A stretch of DNA of 64,000 bases from an uncultured Alphaproteobacteria bacterium (lineage in GTDB: Bacteria; Pseudomonadota; Alphaproteobacteria; HIMB59; GCA-002718135), in assembly GCA_902627245.1 (NCBI GenBank), contig CACOIH010000004.1, positions 1 through 64,000 of the forward strand, given 5' to 3'. Shown here one piece after another: positions 1-9,005 of this stretch. A program made the position numbers and the translations under genes. Within the stretch, counting starts at the first letter, position 1; every line of letters starts with the position of its first letter. Below the pieces are notes generated by a model. It saw nothing but the letters and a program-made list of their open reading frames with translations. It was not told the DNA's origin and searched no databases.

Positions 1-1
1 C

Positions 2-109
2 GAAGAAGTTCTTGGGGAAAAAAGTTCTCTTCTAGAACCTTTTAGGTTTTCAAGATATGAAAAAGGTAATTTACATCCTACATCTAATAGTCCATTTCCA
101 TGGAGTTAA
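2..109 (+). CDS. C-terminal end of a FAD-dependent (DAO-family) oxidoreductase, truncated by window start
   Basis: Open frame from base 2 to TAA at 107-109: EEVLGEKSSLLEPFRFSRYEKGNLHPTSNSPFPWS*; resembles C-termini of DAO-family oxidoreductases; 5' part is outside the window. Confidence 0.5.
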   Translation, partial: EEVLGEKSSLLEPFRFSRYEKGNLHPTSNSPFPWS

Positions 110-131
110 GTAGGTTGAACGGGAGGAAGAA

Positions 132-1595
132 ATGACTGATTTAGAAAAATTCGTTAATGCGCCAGGGCGTGATAAACTTGTTAAGGATGTTAGAAAGAAA
201 ATAAACGAACTAAAAATTGAATATATTTACTATCAATTTATTTCTGTAACTGGAAGAATCGTAGGAAAAGGTGTTCCAGCTGACCATTGGGAGTCTGTTG
301 CAGAAAAAGGTTTTCAATTAGTTTATGGCGCAACCGCAAATTTATTTATTGATAGACACGGAGATTACATAGGTTATGGACCAGAAGCCTCCGAGCTTGT
401 AGGGATTCCTGAACCGGAAACATTTGTTCAACTTCCATGGGATAAAAGAATTGCAAGAGTATTTGTAACTTGCTTTAGAAATAGAGAAGAAGAGGTAAAT
501 CCGGGAGGTCATCTAACATCAGATTGCCGTGGTAATTTAAAAATTTTTCAAGATGAGTTTCAAAATAAACATGGAATGCAAATGAGAGCAGGTACAGAAC
601 CTGAAATGATGTGGCTAACTAAAAAAGATAATGGTGAACCTACAGGTGATGGATTTTCTAGACCATACTGCTATCATATTGATCAATTTGAGTCATTAAG
701 ACCAGTATACATGAAAGTTATTGAGTACTCTAGAGCTATGGGTTTAGATGTTATTCAAGGAGATCACGAAGATGCTCCAGGTCAATTAGAATTGAACTTC
801 ATGTATGATGAAGTTTTACGTAATGCAGATAGATTAAGTACTTACAGACAAATTTGTGCTCAAGTAGCAAGAGAATTTAATTTAATTGCTTGTTTTATGA
901 GTAAACCTTTCATGGGAGTATCAGCAAACGGTTGTCACACAAACGTTTCACTATGGAAAGGTGGAGAATTAAAACCAACTCCAGTAGGCGATGCAGGCAT
1001 GGAACAAGTTTTTACTCATATATCGGGTGGTGAAAATATGTTTATGCCAGATCCTAAAATAGACGAGGTAAAGCCAGGGCCTGTTGGATTACAGAGTATA
1101 GCCGGTCTTTTAGTGCATTTACCAGCATTAACATGTCTTGGATCTCCAACCGTTAATTCATATAGAAGACTTTGGGATACAGGTTTCTGGGCACCAGTTT
1201 ATGCAGATTGGGGTTATCAAAATAGAACTTGTAGTGTTAGAGTTTCAGCACCAGGCAGAGTAGAATACAGATCTGTAGACTCTACTCATAATCCTTATTT
1301 AATGGGAGCCGGTATGCTAAAAGCGTTTGATGATGGCTTAGAAAATAAGCTTGATCCAGGCGAACCTGAAAAGCAAAATATATATGAAGCAATGAAAGCA
1401 GGTAAACAAGTTGAGAAACTTCCTTTGACATTAGGTGAAGCTTTAGACAGACTTGAGAATGATGAAGTAATTAAATCAGCATTACCTGATGAAATGCTTA
1501 AGGTATTTATGCATTACAAAAGAGATGAATGGGAAAAATTCCTTTCAGCTGTAACGCAGTGGGATGTAGATACATATCTCGATATCTTACCATAA
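132..1595 (+). CDS. glutamine synthetase family protein (GlnT/GmaS-like)
   Basis: 487 aa; GS-family motifs (AGTEPE, GDHEDAPGQLELNF, NGCHTNVSLW, NRTCSVRV, EYRSVDSTHNPYL); adjacent to glxBCD. Substrate (ammonia or methylamine) not resolvable by eye. Confidence 0.85.
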   Translation: MTDLEKFVNAPGRDKLVKDVRKKINELKIEYIYYQFISVTGRIVGKGVPADHWESVAEKGFQLVYGATANLFIDRHGDYIGYGPEASELVGIPEPETFVQLPWDKRIARVFVTCFRNREEEVNPGGHLTSDCRGNLKIFQDEFQNKHGMQMRAGTEPEMMWLTKKDNGEPTGDGFSRPYCYHIDQFESLRPVYMKVIEYSRAMGLDVIQGDHEDAPGQLELNFMYDEVLRNADRLSTYRQICAQVAREFNLIACFMSKPFMGVSANGCHTNVSLWKGGELKPTPVGDAGMEQVFTHISGGENMFMPDPKIDEVKPGPVGLQSIAGLLVHLPALTCLGSPTVNSYRRLWDTGFWAPVYADWGYQNRTCSVRVSAPGRVEYRSVDSTHNPYLMGAGMLKAFDDGLENKLDPGEPEKQNIYEAMKAGKQVEKLPLTLGEALDRLENDEVIKSALPDEMLKVFMHYKRDEWEKFLSAVTQWDVDTYLDILP

Positions 1596-1613
1596 TTTTA
1601 TAAAGGAAGTAGT

Positions 1614-2555
1614 ATGTGTGGAATAGCAGGAATTATTCATAGAGGTAAATCAAACAACGTTGGTGGTGAGATGCAAAAGATGCTTCAATCATTGAAACAT
1701 CGCGGACCCGACTCAACTGGTTATGCTCTATATGGAGAAGGTGAATCTAATAACTACATACTTAGATTTAAAGTTGGTGAGAATGTTAAAGAGGGTACAA
1801 CTGCAGTTAAAGAAGACCCAGCTGTGTATGCAACAAGAAGAAAAGAAGTTGATAAAAACATCAGCGAAATAGGAGCAACTATTCATGCTGATGAAAAAAT
1901 AACTGATTATTCTTTTAGATATGTGATTTCTTATGATGGAGATTTATTAGATCTTGCAAAAAAAATTGAGTCAGTAGAAGAAACTGAAATTCAATCTTTA
2001 GGTAAGTCTTTAGAACTAATAAAGGATATTGGTGACGCATCAGTAGTAGCTGATCAATATAGCCTAAATAAGTTTCCTGGTACACATGGAATAGGTCATA
2101 CAAGAATGGCAACTGAATCTGGTGTTGATATTAGGTCCGCCCACCCATACTGGGCTTATCCCTTTAGCGATGTTTCAGTTGTTCATAATGGTCAATTAAC
2201 AAATTATTGGAATAACAGAAGAGCACTTGAAGCAAAAGGAATGCGCTTCTTGTCTTCATGTGATTCTGAACTAATTGCAGTATATCTAGCTGATAAAATT
2301 AGAGAAGGAATGGAACTTGAGGAAGCAATGAGAGGCTCATTGGAGCATTTAGATGGTGTTTTTACATATCTCGTAGCCACAAAGGATAAGCTTGGCATGG
2401 CTAAAGATACAATGGCTGCTAAACCAATGGTATTATATGAAAGTGATGACTTAGTAGCACTTGCATCTGAAGAGGTTGCAATTAGAAGTGTTATGCCAAC
2501 TGAAATTGATACTTACGATCCATATGAAGGGGAGGTTAAAGTATGGCAAGCATAA
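1614..2555 (+). CDS. glxB: class II glutamine amidotransferase domain protein (GlxB/MgsA-like)
   Basis: Starts MCGIAGIIHRG (Ntn Cys2), HRGPDSTGYALYG, GIGHTRMATES, VVHNGQLTNY motifs. Confidence 0.85.
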   Translation: MCGIAGIIHRGKSNNVGGEMQKMLQSLKHRGPDSTGYALYGEGESNNYILRFKVGENVKEGTTAVKEDPAVYATRRKEVDKNISEIGATIHADEKITDYSFRYVISYDGDLLDLAKKIESVEETEIQSLGKSLELIKDIGDASVVADQYSLNKFPGTHGIGHTRMATESGVDIRSAHPYWAYPFSDVSVVHNGQLTNYWNNRRALEAKGMRFLSSCDSELIAVYLADKIREGMELEEAMRGSLEHLDGVFTYLVATKDKLGMAKDTMAAKPMVLYESDDLVALASEEVAIRSVMPTEIDTYDPYEGEVKVWQA

Positions 2556-3385
2556 AAGGAAATAAATCTAGTGAGATGGGTCTACATGAAGAAGTACTAA
2601 CTGGGCGTACGCAACAAGTCTTCTTTAACCCAGAAGAGTCAGAAAATTTTTTTTATCATGATGCTTATGATGTTGACTTTAATAAAAGAACTGAAATTGA
2701 TGCATCTAATATTGAGTGTTTAGATATCAATAGAAAAATTAGAGAATTAATGGCAGAAGGATATGGGACTATTGTTATTAAAAATCCAGGATCAAAACAT
2801 AGTATTGGTGTAGGTATATTAAATAAACTTAATCTTATAATTGAGGGAAGTCTTGGATATTTTGGTATCGGTTCCACAGATGGTCCAAATGTGAGAATAT
2901 CAGGTAGAGTTGGATGGTCTTGTGCGGAAAATATGATGGCTGGAAAAGTTGTTGTAGAAAAAAATGCAGGATCCTGTTTTGGAGCCGCAATAAGAGGTGG
3001 AGATTTAATCTGCAAAGGAAGCGTTGGTGCAAGATCGGGGATAGACATGAAAGGCGGAACCATAATAGTAGGCGGAGATGCCGGAGCTTTTACTGGTTTT
3101 ATGATGCAACGTGGAAGAATTGTTATTTTAGGTGATGTTGGCCCAAATCTTGGAGACTCTCTTTATGATGGTACAATTTTTGTTGGTGGAAATATAAAAT
3201 CATTAGGTGCTGATGCAGTTGAATCTGAAATGACAGAACTTGATGTATCCTGGTTGAAAAGAAAACTTAAAGTGGCTGAAATTGATAAAAAAGTTGATTT
3301 TAAAAAAATGACAAAAATTGTGTCAGGTAAAAAATTATGGAACTATGATAATCTTGAACCTAGTGAACGAAAAGGAGCAATTTAA
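2543..3385 (+). CDS. glxC: GltB alpha-3 (GXGXG) domain protein (GlxC/MgsB-like)
   Basis: Repeated G-x-x-G-x-x-x-G beta-helix pattern (GGDLICKGSVGARSGIDMKGGTIIVGGDAGAFTGFMMQRGRIVILGDVG); overlaps end of glxB. Confidence 0.85.
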   Translation: MASIKGNKSSEMGLHEEVLTGRTQQVFFNPEESENFFYHDAYDVDFNKRTEIDASNIECLDINRKIRELMAEGYGTIVIKNPGSKHSIGVGILNKLNLIIEGSLGYFGIGSTDGPNVRISGRVGWSCAENMMAGKVVVEKNAGSCFGAAIRGGDLICKGSVGARSGIDMKGGTIIVGGDAGAFTGFMMQRGRIVILGDVGPNLGDSLYDGTIFVGGNIKSLGADAVESEMTELDVSWLKRKLKVAEIDKKVDFKKMTKIVSGKKLWNYDNLEPSERKGAI

Positions 3386-3407
3386 TTTTAATTGGAAGGA
3401 AGTAACA

Positions 3408-4757
3408 ATGGCAACTAGTAAGAAAAAGAAACAAGAAAAAAGTATTTTAGGTCGTAATGCTATATTTACACCTGATGTTATAAACGACATTCACATAAAA
3501 TCTCAATTAGGTAGATATAGAATGCGTGGTATGGCATTGATGAAAAAAATACCACATTGGGATGACCTTACTTTTCTTCCTGGAACCTTAACTAGATTTG
3601 TTATTGAGGGTTACAGAGAAAAATGTGAAACAAAAACTGTAATAGGTCCAAGATGTAAAAATCCAATTGAATTAGACATACCAGTTTACATTACATCAAT
3701 GAGTTTTGGAGCATTATCATATGAAGCAAAAACTGCTCTAGCTAGAGGTGCAACAATGGCAGGGAGTGCTACTTGTTCAGGAGAAGGTGGAATGATACCG
3801 GATGAAAGAAGATATTCCCACAAATGGTATTACCAATGTATTCAATCTAGATACGGATTTAACCCTCATCATGCACAGCTAGCAGATGGAATTGAAGTTT
3901 TTATAGGACAAGGTCAAAAAGTTGGAATGGGTGGACATTTAATGGGTCAAAAAGTTACCGATCAAGTAGCTGAAATGAGATCATTACCAGCAGGTATTGA
4001 TCAGCGTTCTCCAGCCAGACACCCTGATTGGCTTGGTCCAGATGATCTTGCACTAAAAGTACAAGAATTAAGAGAACTAACCGATAACCAAGTTCCAATT
4101 CAATTAAAGCTTGGAGCAGCGAAAGTTTATGATGATGTGCGTATGGCAGCAAAATGTGATCCAGACTCAATTTATTTAGATTGTATGGAAGGATCCACTG
4201 GTGCAGGACCCCACATTGCTGCAGCAAATACGGGTATTCCTGGTATAGCGGCAGTTAGGGAAGCAAGAAGAGCTTTAGATGATGTTGGAAAATCTGGCGA
4301 TGTTACACTAATTTTTGCAGGTGGACTAAGAGATGGTGCTGATATGGCTAAAGCTTTAGCACTTGGCGCTGATTGTATATCAGTTGGTACTGCAGCTCTA
4401 GTCGCGTTGAATTGTAACAAAGATATTCCAGAAGCAGATTTTGAGAAAGAGCTTGGAGTTGAAGCTGGAAATTGCTATCACTGTCATACTGGTCGTTGCC
4501 CTGTCGGCGTTGCTACGCAAGATCCCAAACTAAGAAAAAGATTAAACCCTGATGATGCCGCATTAAGAGTATATAATTTTTTACATTCAATGACACTTGA
4601 AGCACAATTGCTTGCAAGAGCTTGTGGTAAAACTAACATTCACTCTCTAGAGCCTGAAGATCTAGCAGCGTTAACTATGGAAGCATCGGCATTAGCTAAA
4701 GTACCATTAGCTGGAACTGATTATACAGTAGGCGTGGACAACTTCCATTCAATATAG
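3408..4757 (+). CDS. glxD: FMN-binding glutamate synthase-type protein (GlxD/MgsC-like)
   Basis: ORF track starts at 3318, but ATG at 3408 follows GGAAGGAAGT and gives MATSKKKKQEK; glutamate synthase central/FMN domain motifs and Cys cluster CYHCHTGRCPVGVATQ. Confidence 0.87.
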   Translation: MATSKKKKQEKSILGRNAIFTPDVINDIHIKSQLGRYRMRGMALMKKIPHWDDLTFLPGTLTRFVIEGYREKCETKTVIGPRCKNPIELDIPVYITSMSFGALSYEAKTALARGATMAGSATCSGEGGMIPDERRYSHKWYYQCIQSRYGFNPHHAQLADGIEVFIGQGQKVGMGGHLMGQKVTDQVAEMRSLPAGIDQRSPARHPDWLGPDDLALKVQELRELTDNQVPIQLKLGAAKVYDDVRMAAKCDPDSIYLDCMEGSTGAGPHIAAANTGIPGIAAVREARRALDDVGKSGDVTLIFAGGLRDGADMAKALALGADCISVGTAALVALNCNKDIPEADFEKELGVEAGNCYHCHTGRCPVGVATQDPKLRKRLNPDDAALRVYNFLHSMTLEAQLLARACGKTNIHSLEPEDLAALTMEASALAKVPLAGTDYTVGVDNFHSI

Positions 4758-4765
4758 GAGATAAA

Positions 4766-5176
4766 ATGGCTAAAAAGAAAAAAGCAAAAGTTAAAAAAAA
4801 ATCTTCTACTGCTAAAGTTAAAGACAAGGGGATTAAAACTGCCCGTGAAAAAATGATAGGCCAACATATTGGTTATCGATATGATGTCAATCTACTTCCT
4901 GATTATAACAGACTAACACCTTTTTTAAAAAAATATATAGAACATATGGGATGGGATGATCTAAATTGGCTCGAAGATGTACATATGGGTTATGAAGACG
5001 GTAAACCTGCTGTATTTGATAGAAATATAAATGGATGGGTCACTACTCCTTCTAATTTAAAGCTACCAAAAGATCAGCAAGATAGAGATATGATAGCAAG
5101 AGAATTATTAATAAAATTTCAAATGTCATCTAATCATCCTCTTGTGACTTTGAAGAAAGCTTATAAAAAAAACTAG
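4766..5176 (+). CDS. hypothetical basic protein co-encoded with glxBCD
   Basis: 136 aa, 8 nt after glxD with GGAG SD; Lys-rich N-terminus then a globular-looking body; family not recognised. Confidence 0.7.
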   Translation: MAKKKKAKVKKKSSTAKVKDKGIKTAREKMIGQHIGYRYDVNLLPDYNRLTPFLKKYIEHMGWDDLNWLEDVHMGYEDGKPAVFDRNINGWVTTPSNLKLPKDQQDRDMIARELLIKFQMSSNHPLVTLKKAYKKN

Positions 5177-5718
5177 CTTCTTGTTTTTAGTTCTGTCTTT
5201 ATAGGGGTGAACAATAATACTTCTATGTCGTCGTTCAATGATGGATTAAACATTAGATTGTGCCAAAAAGTGCATTGCCATTCACTATCTGATTTTTTAA
5301 GTTTTTTAATTTTAACTGGAAAATCAAACCCTGTATCTCTTTCAAAAAACTGTACGTTATATTTTTTGGATGGTTTTAAATTGATAACAAATTTATCATT
5401 CTTCATAAATGTTGCTGTAAAACGTCCATCAAAATTTTCAGGAGTATTAAAGTATTCAGATGAGAATAATTTTACAGCCTTTGAATATCTTTCTTCTGGA
5501 TCATAAGTTCTTCGATTCATATATTCAAACATTTTTGCAGCATCTTTGACTTGTTTTTCTAAAAGAACACAAAAAAAATTTTTGATTTCATTATTTGTTT
5601 TCTTATCGTATATTTGGCATATTACTCCATCTGAGGGTTTACCCTTAAACATTCTAAAATTTCTTTGTCTAAGACTACATTGCCAAACAATAAAATCTCT
5701 CCAACCAACTTTCGTCAT
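5173..5718 (-). CDS. hypothetical protein
   Basis: 181-aa ORF on minus strand, convergent with 4766-5176 (4-nt overlap), same strand as glnT; family not recognised. Confidence 0.6.
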   Translation of the reverse strand: MTKVGWRDFIVWQCSLRQRNFRMFKGKPSDGVICQIYDKKTNNEIKNFFCVLLEKQVKDAAKMFEYMNRRTYDPEERYSKAVKLFSSEYFNTPENFDGRFTATFMKNDKFVINLKPSKKYNVQFFERDTGFDFPVKIKKLKKSDSEWQCTFWHNLMFNPSLNDDIEVLLFTPIKTELKTRS

Positions 5719-5727
5719 TAAATTCTA

Positions 5728-7053
5728 TCAACAATCAAGAGTATTTTTCTTTTCCCAATTAGTAATACCCTTCTTTTTACTTTCATTTGATGATTTAAAT
5801 TGCTTTATCTCTTTTTTTCTTAACATTACATAGGAGTCAATTGTGCTTTTTGTAAACGCTTTCTGCATCATTTTACTATTAGATAAATTTGTTAATGCAA
5901 CATCCAAAGTCTTCGGGAGTTTTTTTGCATTTTTAACTTTATGTGATTCTTCATACATATTCACATGAACTGGTTTTCCTGGTTTCCTATTATTTTTTAT
6001 TCCATCAAGTCCTGCAGCAATTATACCTGCTTGAAGAAGATAAGGATTTACAGCTCCATCCATTAAACGAAGTTCAAATCTTCCTGATCCAGGCACTCTG
6101 ATCATGTGTGTCCTATTATTACCTGAGTATGTGATAGTATTAGGAGACCAAGTTGCTCCTGAGTCAGTAACTGGTGCATTAATTCTTTTAAAACTATTAA
6201 TTGTAGGATTGAACCATGCAGTTAAAGCTTCAGCAGAATTCATAATACCCCCAATAAAATTGTAAGCTACTCCTGATAAGCCTAATTTATCATTTTTATT
6301 TAAAAAAACATTTTGTCCTTTTTTATTCCATACTGATACATGAGCATGACAACCATTTCCTGTTTTATTTGAAAAAGGTTTAGGCATAAACGTTGCTCTT
6401 AAACCCCTTTTTTCAGCTAGTGCCTTCACCATAAATTTAAAAAAAACATGTCGATCAGCAGTTGTTAAGCAATCTGAGAAATCCCAATTCATTTCGAATT
6501 GACCATTAGCATCCTCATGATCATTCTGGTATGGCCCCCATCCAAGTTTAATCATACAATCACAGATTTCTTTTATTAAATCGTATTGCCTCATAAGAGC
6601 AGATTGATCATAACAAGGTTTAAATGCTTGATCTTTATCATCAGATATAGAATTGCCATCTTGAGAGATTAAAAAGTATTCACACTCTACTCCAGATTTT
6701 AAAAACATATTTTTTTTCTTTAATTCATTGATTTGGTTTCTGAGCATTACTCTTGGAGATGATTGAACAGGTTTTCCATCCATCCATAAATCACCTGCTA
6801 ACCAACCAACTTCAGGCTGCCATGGTAATTGAATCAAACTTGATGGATCTGGAATTGATACCATGTCGGGATCAGCTGGTGACATATCAAGGTATGTTGC
6901 AAAACCAGCAAAACCAGCACCTTCTTTTTGCATGTCTTTTATTGCTCTCGAGGGAACTAATTTGGACCGTAAAACACCAAAAAAATCAACATAGCTGATT
7001 AAGAAGTACTCAATTTTTTTTTGTTTAGCAATTTTGGATAGATCCTGTTTCAT
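5728..7053 (-). CDS. glnT: type III glutamine synthetase (GlnT)
   Basis: Start taken at MKQDLSKIAKQKK; EKRGLRATFMPKPF, YQNDHEDANGQFEMNW, GNGCHAHVSVW, RFELRLMDGAVNPYL motifs. Confidence 0.85.
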   Translation of the reverse strand: MKQDLSKIAKQKKIEYFLISYVDFFGVLRSKLVPSRAIKDMQKEGAGFAGFATYLDMSPADPDMVSIPDPSSLIQLPWQPEVGWLAGDLWMDGKPVQSSPRVMLRNQINELKKKNMFLKSGVECEYFLISQDGNSISDDKDQAFKPCYDQSALMRQYDLIKEICDCMIKLGWGPYQNDHEDANGQFEMNWDFSDCLTTADRHVFFKFMVKALAEKRGLRATFMPKPFSNKTGNGCHAHVSVWNKKGQNVFLNKNDKLGLSGVAYNFIGGIMNSAEALTAWFNPTINSFKRINAPVTDSGATWSPNTITYSGNNRTHMIRVPGSGRFELRLMDGAVNPYLLQAGIIAAGLDGIKNNRKPGKPVHVNMYEESHKVKNAKKLPKTLDVALTNLSNSKMMQKAFTKSTIDSYVMLRKKEIKQFKSSNESKKKGITNWEKKNTLDC

Positions 7054-7164
7054 GTATACCCCATTAGTTTTATAAAAATACAAGAAAAAAAGCCAATTTT
7101 CAATTAAATTTAAAATAATTTCAACTTGTTGAATCTGCTTAAAAAGATACAAAACAATACATAA

Positions 7165-7227
7165 TATCGTTCATCTCACTTAAAGGATACGGAAGTAGGT
7201 AACGGAAGATCAACTAAAGGAACGAAA
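7165..7227 (+). promoter_or_regulatory. glutamine riboswitch aptamer (glnA RNA motif)
   Basis: ATCGTTCATCTCACTTAAAGGATACGGAAGTAGGTAACGGAAGATCAACTAAAGGAACG: outer CGTTC/GAACG pairing and conserved CGTTCATC, ACGGAAGTAGG and AAGGAACG blocks as recalled for the glnA motif; directly upstream of amt. Confidence 0.75.
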
Positions 7228-7262
7228 CTTACATCCAGTCCAAAAAATGAGTGTCGTAAAAA

Positions 7263-7282
7263 TTTACTCGTAAGGAGGTAAA
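7263..7282 (+). promoter_or_regulatory. possible SD-sequestering hairpin of the amt leader
   Basis: TTTACTC (7263-7269) pairs with GAG-G-TAAA (7275-7282, one bulge), covering the GGAGG Shine-Dalgarno just before the amt ATG at 7283. Confidence 0.4.
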
Positions 7283-8605
7283 ATGACTACTGAACAATTA
7301 GCGACCATTGTACTTGGCCAGCAAAAAGTAGGTGCTGAGGCTTACTATTGGTGGTGTACAGGGTTTATGATTTTAATTCATGTAGGTTTCTTAATGTATG
7401 AAGTTGGAGCTACCAGAATGAAAAATGCTGTTTCATCTGGTGTTAAAAATCTCTTAGCTTTCGCATTTATGATTCCAACATTTTGGTTATTTGGATGGTA
7501 CGTGTATCTTGCTTTTCCAAATGGATTTATGCCTATAGACTTAGGCGGTTACGCTTCACCATGGAATGTTTCTATGGGCCCAATGTTATCAGATCAAGAA
7601 ACAGGAGTTTTTTGGGCGGCATTTACATTATTTGCTTGTACAACTGCATCAATTTTTTCAGGATCTGTTATTGAGAGAATAAGAATTAGTGCTTTTACTT
7701 TTTTAGCAGTTATCTTAGGATCATTCGTCTGGGTAATTGGTGCATCTTGGGGATGGCAATACAATGGATGGCTTGTAACTCAATGGGGTTTTCATGATAC
7801 AGCAGCTGCAGGAGTTGTGCATACTATCGCAGGATTTTTTGCATTTGGTGTACTATTAAACTTAGGACCAAGAATTGGTAAATACAATGAAGACGGTTCA
7901 GCAAATGAACTTGAAGGTCATAGTTTAGTTTCGTCTTTTGTCGGTCTATTACTTTTAATAGCAGGATTTTTTGGTTTCCTTGGTGCTTGTTTAATTTGGC
8001 CCGGTGTTTTAATTTATGATCCAGCTGACTTAGTAGGTCTGGGTTATGGTGAAGGTGGATGGACAAATATATATGGATCTCCAGCTACTTTATCTTCATT
8101 TGTTTATAACACTTTAATGGGACTTGCCGGTGGTATGATAGGTGCTTTCTGGTGGAGCAAAGGTAATCCATTCTGGATGATGTCAGGAGGTCTTGCAGGT
8201 ATATTTATTTGTGCAAGTGGACTTGATATCTGGTATCCAGGTTTTGCTTTCATCTTAGGTGTTTTTGCTGGTTGTGTAATTATTCCAGTAAATAATTGGC
8301 TACATAATACATTTAAAATTGATGATTGTGTTGGAGCAGTTACGATCCACGGAGTCTGTGGAGTCTTAGGTGTTCTTGTTGTAGGTATTTTTGCTTCAGG
8401 TTATCCTGCAGCTGGAGATATCCCGCCAACTTCTTTTGTAGGGCAATTAGTTGGTTGCATAGTTATGGTCTTAACAGGTTTCTTGCCTGGATATATTATA
8501 TCTTATGTAATGAATGCAATGGGTTGGCTAAGAGTTCCTGATTCAGTTCAAGCTGCAGGAATTGATAGTGCTGATTTAAATCTACGTGCTTACGCAGACA
8601 AATAA
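7283..8605 (+). CDS. amtB: ammonium transporter (Amt family)
   Basis: 440 aa polytopic; AmtB-like GFLMYEVGATRMKNAVSSGVKN, GVVHTIAGFFAFGVLLNLGPR, DDCVGAVTIHGVCGVLGVLVVG. Confidence 0.92.
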   Translation: MTTEQLATIVLGQQKVGAEAYYWWCTGFMILIHVGFLMYEVGATRMKNAVSSGVKNLLAFAFMIPTFWLFGWYVYLAFPNGFMPIDLGGYASPWNVSMGPMLSDQETGVFWAAFTLFACTTASIFSGSVIERIRISAFTFLAVILGSFVWVIGASWGWQYNGWLVTQWGFHDTAAAGVVHTIAGFFAFGVLLNLGPRIGKYNEDGSANELEGHSLVSSFVGLLLLIAGFFGFLGACLIWPGVLIYDPADLVGLGYGEGGWTNIYGSPATLSSFVYNTLMGLAGGMIGAFWWSKGNPFWMMSGGLAGIFICASGLDIWYPGFAFILGVFAGCVIIPVNNWLHNTFKIDDCVGAVTIHGVCGVLGVLVVGIFASGYPAAGDIPPTSFVGQLVGCIVMVLTGFLPGYIISYVMNAMGWLRVPDSVQAAGIDSADLNLRAYADK

Positions 8606-8620
8606 AGAAAGGAGTTAACT

Positions 8621-8794
8621 ATGAATTCATGGCCAGGACCAGAAAATAGTTGGGAAGGTGTTGATGCTTATTTTACATGGGCTAATAATGCCGGACTCCT
8701 AACTACATTTGTTATTATAGTTGCAGCAATTTGCATTGGTGTAATTTACGCTGCTGCAAGACACGAAAGTGAAATTGCAGATAAGCATAAATAA
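8621..8794 (+). CDS. 57-aa single-TM protein downstream of amt
   Basis: Not in the ORF track (too short). MNSWPGPENSWEGVDAYFTWANNAGLLTTFVIIVAAICIGVIYAAARHESEIADKHK*; AAAGGAG SD 15 nt after amt stop; followed by a hairpin. Confidence 0.75.
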   Translation: MNSWPGPENSWEGVDAYFTWANNAGLLTTFVIIVAAICIGVIYAAARHESEIADKHK

Positions 8795-8804
8795 AAATAA
8801 ATTA

Positions 8805-8830
8805 TTAAGGGCAGATAACTCTGCCCTTAA
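8805..8830 (+). terminator. stem-loop closing the amt unit
   Basis: TTAAGGGCAG-ATAACT-CTGCCCTTAA, perfect 10-bp stem; no clear U-tract. Confidence 0.65.
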
Positions 8831-8836
8831 AAAATC

Positions 8837-9004
8837 ATGAACTATTTAATTCTTGAGTCATTTTTCGATAAATTAATATTTTTTTTTATGGAGTATAAAA
8901 TTATATTTGCCATATTTTGGCTCATAATTCTTGGACTTGTTTTAAAAAGATTATCAAAAAAGGATAATGAATTATTTTTAAAAGATTTTTTTAAAAAAAA
9001 ATAA
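8837..9004 (+). CDS. possible 55-aa small membrane protein
   Basis: MNYLILESFFDKLIFFFMEYKIIFAIFWLIILGLVLKRLSKKDNELFLKDFFKKK*; no strong SD. Confidence 0.3.
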   Translation: MNYLILESFFDKLIFFFMEYKIIFAIFWLIILGLVLKRLSKKDNELFLKDFFKKK

Positions 9005-9005
9005 A

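Noticed and set aside
60-131. Possible second glnA-type riboswitch in front of the GS-like gene at 132
   Set aside because: Only 22 nt separate the upstream stop from the start, and the conserved CGTTCATC/GGAAGTAGG blocks are absent.
1915-3135. ORFs inside or opposite glxB/glxC (1915-2112 -, 2204-2398 -, 2665-3063 -, 2835-3032 -, 2914-3135 +)
   Set aside because: Lie wholly inside well-supported genes; low-complexity translations and no SD; frame shadows.
7483-8541. Alternative-frame ORFs within amt (7483-7674 +, 7824-8066 -, 8326-8541 +)
   Set aside because: Fully contained in the amt gene, which has strong family motifs; translations look non-protein-like.
8837-9004. 55-aa ORF as a third member of the amt unit
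   Set aside because: Lies beyond the terminator-like hairpin, no clear SD, very AT-rich; kept only as a low-confidence ORF.
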